A DNA stretch of 64,000 bases from Neospora caninum Liverpool (Eukaryota; Apicomplexa; Conoidasida; Eucoccidiorida; Sarcocystidae): NCBI RefSeq assembly GCF_000208865.1, contig NC_018398.1, positions 4,674,710 through 4,738,709 of the forward strand, given 5' to 3'. Positions within the stretch are counted from its first letter, which is position 1. Each line of letters opens with the position of its first letter. The notes beneath the pieces were generated by a model, which worked only from the letters and a program-made list of their open reading frames with translations, ran no database searches and was not told the origin of the DNA. Both the position numbers and the translations under genes were made by a program. Shown piece by piece: positions 1 to 8,807 of the stretch.

Positions 1-135
1 GGGGCGAAGAGCAGCCATGAGAGAAGAGAGAAGACGAAGGAGCAGAAGAGGAAGGAAGGAGAAGACGGAGAAGAAAAGAGAAGAAGACGGAAGGAGAAGA
101 AGGAAAAGAAAAGAGAAGGATAACAAGAAGGAGAA
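1..135. repeat. Purine-rich (GA) low-complexity tract
   Basis: The window opens with about 135 bases made almost only of G and A on the plus strand (GAAGAGAAGAAGACGG-like words). It gives long open frames of Glu/Arg/Lys that carry no domain. Such tracts are common in coccidian intergenic and untranslated DNA. Confidence 0.8.
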
Positions 136-836
136 GAAAAAAGAGAGACTCAGCCGATGGCTTACATGTCTGTGTTAGCCGCTGTGGAGCCTCGAGTGTG
201 TGCCACGGAACAGAGACAAGACAGCTGAGTGTCGGCTCCGCAGCTGGGAGCTGCCGCATATGCATCGGATATAGATTTACAAACAGAATTTGCAAAAAAA
301 AAGTAATGTTCCTCTTGACACGCCTGTCAGCAATTCGATTGGCGAGAAGGAAGCGTGCCCGCGGGGAAGGTACGCACGACAGTGTGAGTCGCTTGGCCTT
401 GAAAACGCCGTAGGAAAGCGGAGACGCGACACAGAGGTAAGAAGGCCGACTCTTTGCGCATGCAGTTCGCCAAGAAACGCGGAAGCGCTTTCAAAGGCGA
501 TTTCACCTGACAGTTCCCTCGTTCCTGAGAACTCTCATTCGTGTTCTTCCTCACCTTCTCTCTTTGAATTCGGGTCTCCCTTCTCTGTCCCCACCTTGTT
601 CCCTTCCGGTTTCCCATCCTTTTTTGCGGCAAGCCCCGCTGCGGCTTCTCATAGTGACACTGGCGCGTAGTCAAACGCGAAGAACTTTTTACCCCCCCTT
701 TTTTTCGTCAACTCGCCGTTCTTCCCTCGTCTCTCCTCCACCTTTCCCTCCTTCTCTCTCGCACAGGCTTCTCGCGTCCTCCCCTCAACCGTGCGTTCGA
801 AAAAGCAAGTTGCCGCAAACTTCCTCCTCACTGCTT
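136..836. other. Upstream region of RPA12 gene, no gene seen
   Basis: No protein domain is visible in any frame. From about 540 the plus strand becomes pyrimidine-rich (CTCTCTCC words), which continues to just before the RPA12 start and probably belongs to its promoter or 5' untranslated leader. Frames that stay open here do so because of the base bias. Confidence 0.5.
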
Positions 837-972
837 CTCTCCGTCGCTCTCCTCTCTCCGTCGCTCTCCTCTCTCCGTCGCTCCCCTCTCTCCGTCGCTC
901 CCCTCTCTCCGTCGCTCCCCTCTCTCCGTCGCTCCCCTCTCTCCGTCGCTCCCCTCTCTCCGTCGCTCTCGC
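837..972. repeat. 17-bp minisatellite in the RPA12 leader
   Basis: Eight head-to-tail copies of a 17-base unit (CTCTCCGTCGCTCCCCT, with small variants) end about 120 bases before the RPA12 start codon. A 17-base period rotates the frame, so the array reads through in several frames with the same Ser/Pro/Leu/Arg residues; this explains the large spurious open frames around it. Confidence 0.9.
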
Positions 973-1093
973 CCCTCCGTCTCTCTCCCCCCTCCGTCTC
1001 TCTCCTCTTCTCTCCTCTTCTCTCCTCTTCTCTCTCCGCTCTGTTCTTTTCTCTTCTCTCTCTGTTCGCTTTCTCTTCGCTCTCTCTTCCAGC

Positions 1094-2068
1094 ATGCCTC
1101 GCTCTCGCTCTCCTCTCTCCTCAGACGCGCTGCTCCTGGCGCAGGCTGCCTCGTCGCTGGTCGTGCCTCTGGGCTCGGACGTGGCCTTCGCGTCTCCCGC
1201 GGCCGCGTCTGGGCCGCCTGCGTGCCAGCGGCTGCTGCATCAATCGCCGCAGTCTCTCGACGACTCGGTGGAGTACTTTGCCTTACTCCACCGTTTGGGA
1301 GACGATGCCCAGACTCTCCCGGGCCCTCCAAAGTTCGTCTACCAGAGCGCGGGCTTTCGGCCGACCTGCGACGCAAGCGCAGACAAAGGCGCGACAGACC
1401 GACGTCTGGGAGGGATGGGCGGCGTCTCTTGCTCCTCGGGGATCTCCTATGACTGGTTGCTGGCATTGGGGTGCCTGAACTGCGGTCGAACCGTCACCGT
1501 CGCGGACGACCTTCTGCCGACTCTCGAAGACCTCGACGCGTCTGCCTCTCTGACGTGTCGGGGATGCGGCCACCGCATTGTTCCGCTCCATGGCGCAAAC
1601 GAGTCAGACGCGCTCGTCGACTGCATGCATGCGGGTCGCCACAGGCGCAAGGCCCCAACGCAAACGGAGACGCAGAGGGATGAGACGAAGAGGGAGGAGA
1701 CGAAGGAGAAAAGCTCTGGCCAGGAGGCAAGAGACCGGGAGGAGGCGCCTGCATGCACGGCTCTCGGCGAAGACGGCATTTATCTCTTCGGCCAGAGAAA
1801 ACAGCATCGGCTGGGCGACTTCTCCAAGCGATGGTGGAAGCAAAGATTCCTCGGCGAACGGTTCGGCGAGCGGCTGCTGGAGCAGCAACTCCGCCTCGTC
1901 CAGGCCTTCTCTGGGGCGAAGAAGGGCGTGATTTGCAAGGAAACCTGCGAAGCCTGCGGCCACGGCGAAGCCTTCTTCTCGACCTTCCAGGCGCGAAGCG
2001 CAGATGAAGGCATGACGGTCATGTACGAGTGCGTCAAGTGCGGCCACCGCCGAGTCTTCAACAACTGA
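1094..2068 (+). CDS. RPA12: DNA-directed RNA polymerase I subunit RPA12
   Basis: This intron-less frame encodes 324 residues. The C-terminus is a TFIIS-type zinc ribbon: C285-x2-C288, the acidic loop RSADE at 301-305 that inserts at the polymerase active site in this family, and C313-x2-C316, ending in FNN as Pol I RPA12 proteins typically end in NN. A second zinc ribbon, C127-x2-C130 and C155-x2-C158, forms the N-terminal domain. RPA12 supports transcript cleavage and termination by RNA polymerase I in the nucleolus. The protein is much longer than the roughly 120-residue yeast and human proteins, with about 120 extra residues before the first ribbon and a Lys/Glu-rich linker (about 185-225) between the ribbons. 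I chose the ATG at 1094 because upstream in-frame sequence is the 17-bp repeat. Pol III RPC11 and TFIIS are the alternatives; the FNN ending and absence of other TFIIS domains favour RPA12. Confidence 0.88.
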   Translation: MPRSRSPLSSDALLLAQAASSLVVPLGSDVAFASPAAASGPPACQRLLHQSPQSLDDSVEYFALLHRLGDDAQTLPGPPKFVYQSAGFRPTCDASADKGATDRRLGGMGGVSCSSGISYDWLLALGCLNCGRTVTVADDLLPTLEDLDASASLTCRGCGHRIVPLHGANESDALVDCMHAGRHRRKAPTQTETQRDETKREETKEKSSGQEARDREEAPACTALGEDGIYLFGQRKQHRLGDFSKRWWKQRFLGERFGERLLEQQLRLVQAFSGAKKGVICKETCEACGHGEAFFSTFQARSADEGMTVMYECVKCGHRRVFNN

Positions 2069-4200
2069 GCTCGCCAGCGAGAGAGGCGCGACGTGCACAA
2101 ATCCACCCTCTTCTCTCGTGACACAGACGCGCCCCTCTGGCACGCACAGCCCAGAGCCACAGCCTACTGATGCACATCCATCCACAGATACAGATTTCAA
2201 TCGAGGAACGTCACAATATATATATATATATATATGTATATGCAGGTGTACCAATGTGTACAATATATATATATATATATATATAGTATATATGTAAGCC
2301 GCTGGGAGGGACGGTTTGTTCGAATCTGGGAGAGCTTTCAAATGAAGGAGCGGCGCTTGGTGCGTAGTCGGCGGGGTGGAAGAATGCGCGCTTTTTGGGT
2401 GAACACGTTTTGAGTCTGCGCACGCGGTGCGTCGCACTCGCCCCTCTGCAATACTCCGCTTGGTGAACGCTGTTAGAGTACCGACGTGCGTCGCCACGCC
2501 CAGAAGCAACGCTTTACGTCGATATATATTTAATACGTATGCATGTAACGGTATATATGTATAGGTCTACAATTGGTTTATGGCTGTGCTTTGCGCACAT
2601 GCATATATATCCTTTTTGCGCCTCTGGAGTGAACGGCGCGTTATTCTTTTGGCGATACGTGCTGTTTGAGGTACGGCGAAAGGGAGTGGAACGTGTGTAT
2701 TCCGTCCGAAGAAGAAAGCAGGCACATGGGGTTGCCTGTCGCCTCTTTCGTGGCGTTTCCAGTACAGTCCCTTGCAATACGGTGGCGGCCTCTCCGTGGT
2801 CCCTCTCCCTAGGCGTGTTCATGCCTTGCCTTCCGAGGTATTCTGTCGCTTTCGTCTCTGTCTCCCCGTCTGCTCGCTTTCGTGTTGGCCGTTTCCTCTG
2901 GATAGTCTTGGGACCATCACCTTTCCGACCGCCTCGCCGTGGCGCCTCTTTCTTCTTTCCTCTCGCGTTCAGCCGTTGTTTCGTCTGCGCCTTCTGTCGA
3001 GCTTGCCGTCAAACTCCTATGTTCATCCTGTCATCTTCTAGCACGTGTCTCTCGACATTTGCCTTTTTCGTCGCGGGTTCGCTCTCTCGCCGGCCTTCTT
3101 ATCTGTGGAATTCTACCAGGGTTTTCTGTTTCTTGGTGCATCCCAGGGGAACGGAACGGCGCATTCACAAAAAGCGTTTCTTGATTTGGCTGTCTCCGTC
3201 GCTCGCCGCAACTCGATGGCCACGAGCAACTGCGTAAGACGCTGCCGAAGGCTGTCTCAACGCTAGACTGGCACCGGCAGGCATTTGGACACTGCCTCGG
3301 GACTTTCGCAGTGCACGCGCTTAGCGCTTCTGTTGTGGTTTCGTCAGACGGCTGCAGCCATCCCCAGGACCCGCCGTGGGACTCAGAAATCGCATGTGAC
3401 CCGCAAGCATCAGAGACGACCAATCGGCGCGTCTGAGAACTTGCACGCGGGGCTCGTGCATGCAGGGCAAAGGGAAAGGCGCTTGGCGTCGCGATTTAAA
3501 GGAAAAGATGGGGCATGCAAGCGGAGATCCGCAGACAGGCAACGCTGCAGCCGCACGAACGGATGGTCCACCGCGGTCGGACGGCACACTCCACGCACGC
3601 CTTCCACAGACAGAGAGGAGAGAGAGACAGAAGTGCGCAGAGATTGAAAGAAAACGGCGCGATCGGGAGAGAGGGAGGGGTAGAGGAGAGATAGAGGACG
3701 CAAGAGAAAAAGATAGAGACACAACGAGGAGAGATAGAGCGAAAGACGATAGTGGAGAGGCAGCGGCGAGAGATGGAGAGGAACGGTAGTGAGAGAAGTA
3801 AAGAGCGACAGATGTACACAGAAAGAGAGATGGAGGCAATGCAAAGATTGGCACAACCAGCGAGGGCTACCGAGCGACACAGGGGCATTTTTGGGTTTGA
3901 TCATCGTGGTAGACAGCGTTGTCACCTTGACGGCGTCGTAGTCGCCCACGTCCACACCTGAGAGTACATGCGTCTGCCGACGCGACACCAGCCTAGTCCA
4001 GCGCACGACAACACGCTGAAAACGATGTCAGCGCGTCCCGTGAGTGGATGGAGCCAGAACCATGTTCTTCATTGAGCTCCGACCAGCTGAACTCAAACCT
4101 CCGCGGTTGGAGGTTTTTTTTCGATGCAGTGTGTAGACCGCAAGAAGCCCACGAAAAAGCGAGGAAAAACACGGAAACGAAGGCGGAAACGCGCGAAGAG
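2069..4200. other. Intergenic region between RPA12 and the AP2 gene
   Basis: Both genes end into this interval (RPA12 from the left, the AP2 gene from the right), so it should hold two 3' ends. It contains the TA repeat at 2214-2296, pyrimidine-rich sequence at 2860-3120 and GA-rich sequence at 3600-3850. Long open frames here lack domains and follow the base bias. I see no further gene. Confidence 0.5.
2214..2296. repeat. TA dinucleotide microsatellite (two blocks)
   Basis: Two runs of alternating T and A (about 2214-2236 and 2263-2296) flank a short unique stretch, shortly after the RPA12 stop codon. Confidence 0.95.
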
Positions 4201-4201
4201 C

Positions 4202-6345
4202 TCAGAATTGCCCGGAGGAAATCTTTGCGAATCGCTTTTTCCGAAGCTTCAGCTGTTGCCGGCGCTCAAGCATCTGCTGGCGGAGATGGCGAGCAGTTCG
4301 CCAGTTATCGACGCGCCCTGCGCAGCGGCCAAAAAAGGAACGAGACACACGCGCCATCACATCGTCATCGCGAGGTACACCTAAAGGAGTTTCAGATCTC
4401 CGTTCTCATGCTCGACCGCTTCTTCAAGGCTCTATCTGTCCTTGAATCTCGCCATCTGACGCCATCCAGCCCCCTGTCGTCCCTCCCGTCATCTTTCTCT
4501 CCTCTCCCGATCTCGCGTTCTATCTGTCGCCTCTCCCTCTACCTCCCCTTGTGGACGCATACCTCTCCCTGCATGCTTCTCTGCCTCTACGCCTCTCTGC
4601 CGCTCTCTCATTCTCGCCATATCGCTCTAACGTCGTTTAACTCTCTCCTTATCTAGCTATTTAAATATCTATTCCTATCTATCTATCTACCTACCTCTTC
4701 CTCTCTATCTATCAATCTATCTACCTATCTATACATCAATTCCTATCTATCTATCTATCCATCTATCTATCTACTCCTATCTATCTCTCTATCTACCTAT
4801 CTATTCCTATCTATCTATCTAGCTATCTATCTATCTATCTATCTATTCCTATCTCTCTATCTATCCATCTATCTATTCCTATCTCTCTATCTAGCTACCT
4901 ATCTATTCCTATCTATCTATCTATCTATCTATCTATATATATATATATATATAGATGTATCTATATATATATATATATACATGCCCTCCTGTGTGCCTGC
5001 ATTTCTCTGTCGACAATATGAATATGGCAAGACTCAATCTACTTGTTCTCACCAGTTGCCTCAAGGGTTTTTCGGAAATTTTCAGCTGCGCGCATTGCGC
5101 GCTTGAGGCCGTAGGTTGCGCGGAACCACCGAATGCGATGCTGGCCGTCTTCTCTCCACTGGACGGCAAAAACGTTCAACCTGAAAAGGGAAAAAGAGTG
5201 GAAGACTATTCCGGGAACCGTGAAGGCCGGAAGGCGTGAAACTGCGCATGTGCGCTCACACATCTACATTCTGTGTGCCGCTGCGCACCGTGTAGTTTGG
5301 AAAGTGTTTGGCAGATTACATTTAGCATGCGGCGTGTTTTGCTTGCCTGGGGTAGTAGTCGACGCCCGTGATGGGGGAGAGTCGAATGAACCGGTCGTCC
5401 AGTTGAATGTTGTACTTTCGGCGTCGCCAAAAGCGGTATTTGTGCGTGACGTTCCACGGGAAGTCCGAGCCGAGACTCACGCCGTCTCGCAGGCTATCGA
5501 CGCGCTGAGAAAAGGTTCGCCAAGCGCCACAGACAGGCGAGCAGATGCAAACGGAGAAACAAAGGAGCGAGGCGACCTTAGCAGCCAGGCACACGGTGCG
5601 GCATGACAGGAACAGAGAGGCTCCGATGCCCGATATTGGCGAGAGAGGAGACAAAAAATAACAAACACACTCCCCGAAGAACCAAAGAGCAGGCAACGGT
5701 CAAGGAAAGAGCGAGAGGCGCTCTTCTTTGTCTTCAAAAGGAGGAGCGATTCATAGGTTAAGCATTTGAGTGACGCCTCGAGAGGCGATTGTCGAGGGGA
5801 TACATGCAGCCTGCTGGGGCCTTTGCGGTCTCCACAAGAAAAACATGCAGGCTGCTCCGTGGGTTTGCCGGTGGCGTGTTTTCCCACGACCGCGGGATCA
5901 GGGTGGCGCATGCACCAGCTTGGCGTTCCTTGTGGAACACGTCATCGAGGGGAACATACCATATCCCGGTAAAACTCCTTCGGAATGAACTGCTGCAGGG
6001 GCTTGAGCACGGCGATCGTGTTCGCAGGAAGGCGGCAAGTGCTCTGGAGCTGTCGGAGACAGCCGAGGACACGCAGAGAAGGCGTGAGGAAACGATGAAG
6101 ACAGCGCGCGCCGCAGGCACAGGCATATGCGGCGGGAGGACTCTCGTCCTGGCGGTTTCTTTTGCCTGTGAAAGGCGCCTTTTTGCACTTGTGCGAAACG
6201 GCGTTTTGTCGTACCATTTGTCACATTTCACGCAGAATGCCCGCAAAGAATGAGCACCAAAAGTGGGGTGAGACAGGACCGGGGAACGCCAAACTTGAAA
6301 GAGACCGAACGCGCGCAAATGGACAATCCTCTTGCAAGGAAGCAT
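4202..6345 (-). CDS. Small AP2-domain protein, five exons
   Basis: Modelled exons are 6345-6166, 6049-5960, 5504-5347, 5180-5053 and 4317-4202, giving 223 residues with matching phases. The AP2 (integrase-like) domain spans about residues 133-185, split between exons 3 and 4: SPITGVDYYP, then AVQWREDGQHRIRWF, then YGLKRA and AAENFR, which fits the three strands and the helix of apicomplexan AP2 domains. Exon 5 follows with GRVDNWRTARHLRQQM, a basic helix, and ends SSGQF. The N-terminus (MLPCKRIVHLRAFGLF) is basic and hydrophobic and could be a mitochondrial presequence; a lone CVKC pair lies at about 39-42. Intron 3 has a GC donor (AG|GCAAGC). The exon 1 donor is least certain: CAG|GCAAAA at 6165 or a weak GT at 6141. 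ApiAP2 proteins are usually transcription factors, but a protein this small with one domain could instead be an organellar ribosome or RNA-binding component; that is inference. Confidence 0.72.
4655..4980. repeat. CTAT tetranucleotide and TA microsatellite in AP2 intron 4
   Basis: About 280 bases of imperfect (CTAT)n interrupted by CTATTCCTAT, then a TATATA block, lie within the 735-base fourth intron of the AP2 gene (5052-4318). The array is long and imperfect and should be length-variable between strains. Confidence 0.93.
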
Positions 6346-6615
6346 GGTTTTAAACACGGTCGTGACTGGGCGCAGCCACGGGACACTAGGGAGGAGAGAA
6401 GGAAAACGCAGCGGAATCGAGAAGGGAAGACGAAAAAGAACAGCTGGGAAGAACAAACGCGTTTTACGAAAAACGAAGAAAGACACATGCTGAGAAGAGA
6501 GGGCAGGGACGAAACTATTGCCACGCCAAACAACACACACAATATGAGTACATATCACGTTCACTTCGTTTTAAACCTACATATATTTACATAGACACTT
6601 ATATCTACACAGCTA

Positions 6616-6617
6616 TG

Positions 6618-6655
<38 letters not shown>
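6616..6655. repeat. TA dinucleotide microsatellite
   Basis: About 40 bases of uninterrupted TA between the two divergent genes. Confidence 0.95.
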
Positions 6656-6657
<2 letters not shown>

Positions 6658-7565
6658 AATGCCTCTATGCGCAAATGTAGATCTGCGTATATGTCGGCAC
6701 CACCATATACGCGCCTATATATATCTATGTACATCACTACTGCATGGATAGATGTGCACAGAGGCATATGCGTGTGTGGACGCGTGCCTGGTACATAGGG
6801 GTGGAAGACCTCTCTGCTCTTCGGCTTGTACGGGTTTGCTGAAAAGGCACGCATTTGGAGGAGGCTCCAAGAGCGCGTGGGGGGGTCAGCGCAGCTCTGG
6901 GAGGAGGGCGGAGTCGCGACGATTCGCCCGCGACTTGTTCTCGGTTCGTGGGGCTGTGGCCGGAGGGCCTCTGGGAGGCGAGGCGCGTCGCCTCGTGCCG
7001 AGCAAGTCTCGGCCGGGTGACAGCCGCGGAGCAGAGAGGGACACGAAGAAGCGAGCGACAGGGGCGACGGAGATAGGCATCGAGAAGACATCGAGGCCGC
7101 TACGAAAGGCGAATCCAGCGACGAGAGGGGAGGAAAGGAGGGAAAAGCGGCGGAGAAAGGGAGAGACGACGGAAGCCAAGACGAGCAAGGAGGAGAACAG
7201 AAAGACAAAGACGACGAGAGAGTCGCGAAAGCTGAAGAAGTGCGGGAAGAGTGAGAGGAGGACGGAGCACGGGAAAACGTAGTGGAGAGGCGGACAACAA
7301 CAGGGGAGTTCAGAGAAGGTAAGAAACATCCGCAAGTGAGCAACGAAAAGACAGAAGGGCGACGCCCTGGGGGGGGAATGCAAGATTGGTTTACCGCGCT
7401 TGAAACTGTCGAGAAGGTACACTTGGACTCAACACGTGGAGCCGTGGCCGCAGAGGCGAGGAGCCCACGAGGGCGGAGAGGCGCCGAACGGACGAAAGAC
7501 GCCATGAGGAATGAAGGAAAAGCGGAAGGAAAGAAGAGAGTCAAGCAGAGTGAAGAGGAGAGAGG

Positions 7566-7736
7566 AAAAGGAAGCCGAGTGAAGAGAAGGAGAGAGGAAA
7601 AGGAAGCAGAGTGAAGAGAAGGAGAGAGGAAAAGGAAGCAGAGTGAAGAGAAGGAGAGAGGAAAAGGAAGCACAGTGAAGAAAAGGAGAGAGGAAAAGGA
7701 AGCACAGTGAAGAAAAGGAGAGAGGAAAAGGAAGCA
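7566..7736. repeat. 32-bp purine-rich minisatellite
   Basis: About five tandem copies of a 32-base unit beginning GAGAGAGGAAAAGGAAGC, with small substitutions, lie about 1.1 kb before the RuvC-fold gene. The minus-strand reading frame through it is low complexity and not a gene. Confidence 0.9.
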
Positions 7737-8807
7737 GCGAGGAGAAGCCGAGAAACAGCGCCGGAGCCACGCCAGTCCTTACATACTGTACACGGTGGAA
7801 AGACAGTTCCCCTGGCGCCAAAGCGTCTGTGCAGGACCGAAGAGAGGGGGCTTCACCCCAAAAAAAGTTTTAAGAGAGAGTGAGCAATGTGGAAACTCCT
7901 CCAGAAGTACGGCGCTCGCCGGTTGCGCCGGGAGGCCAAAACGCCGGAGGTGGAGCGAAGCCAACCGGCGGCGAACTGGTCCAGAAAAAGCGATTTGCTG
8001 ACGGCAACAAATACGAGAGCGCGAAGAGGGAAGGCGAGGCGTTCTCGTTCACCGCTGTTTCCTTCCAAGGAATGTGTGCGCATGCATCCGTTCTTTTCGC
8101 GGTGCTCTATCTGGACCCCCGGTGTGCATGCCGCGAAGACCCCCGCGGGGGTTTTCTGGTGTCATCTTGAGTGGCTTCGTTCCTTTCAATGTCCTCTTTG
8201 GCTCTGGACTGCAAAGGCGCGCCAGTTTTCTCGTGTTTCTGTCGCGCCCCCACTCCACAGGAGCGCGTCTGAGAGGTCTGGAATCGCGGAACCGAATGTA
8301 GACATGTGCCGAGACAAGAGAAAGCCCCGCGTTGGCTGCCAGCCGCTTGCCTCTTTTCTCGCGCGATTTGGCGCAAGCGGGGACTTTCCTCCGGCTTCTC
8401 GTCCCTGTCCGTGTCCCCTCTGGGAGTCTCGAGTTTGGTTGCGCGTCACCTGTGTCATTTGTGTCGTCAAACGACCGAGCTCGGCGTGGCAGCTCCGCGG
8501 ACGAAAACGGGAGAACTCGCAACAACACCGGGGACGCACCGGAAGACGCACGCAGGTGGAGAGCGACTGTGAGGATCCCGAAAAGAGACACAGACAGACC
8601 TACAAGACACGTGAAGGCTCTGTCAGGGAAGGTCGAGTCCAGTCCGCCCGCCAGGAGCGCGCGACTCAGAAGGGAGCCAGAGAACCTGTAGCGACACAGT
8701 GAGAAGGCTGAGGAGAGGTGACAGGAGTCCTGTGCAACGGAAGAGGGAAGGGACGACGACACAGCTGATCACCTCTCTCGACTGCTCGGCTGTCGCCTGC
8801 TGCCACG

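Larger units (their letters stand above)
6346..8807. other. Shared upstream region of AP2 and RuvC-fold genes
   Basis: The two flanking genes point away from each other, so this interval should contain both promoters. It holds a TA microsatellite, Arg/Glu-coding purine-rich sequence (7020-7300) and a 32-bp minisatellite. An open frame at 7887-8702 has no domain and overlaps open frames on the other strand, so I treat it as untranslated. A TGCATGC word, an element often seen in coccidian promoters, occurs at about 8076. Confidence 0.45.

Noticed and set aside
564..1478. Long overlapping open frames around the RPA12 leader on both strands
   Set aside because: They follow the 17-bp repeat and CT bias, have no domain, and conflict with the clear RPA12 frame.
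2214..2296. TATATA runs as TATA-box promoters
   Set aside because: They are microsatellites at gene ends or in introns; core promoters of these parasites are not defined by such runs.
2539..3237. 232-codon plus-strand frame after RPA12
   Set aside because: Hydrophobic/Ser-rich composition typical of CT-biased noncoding DNA, with overlapping open frames in other phases and no recognisable domain.
6561..7673. 370-codon minus-strand frame
   Set aside because: Ser/Phe/Leu-rich low complexity created by the purine-rich plus strand and the 32-bp minisatellite; no domain.
7887..8702. 271-codon plus-strand frame before the RuvC-fold gene
   Set aside because: No domain, open frames of similar length on the opposite strand, and GC-rich leader character.
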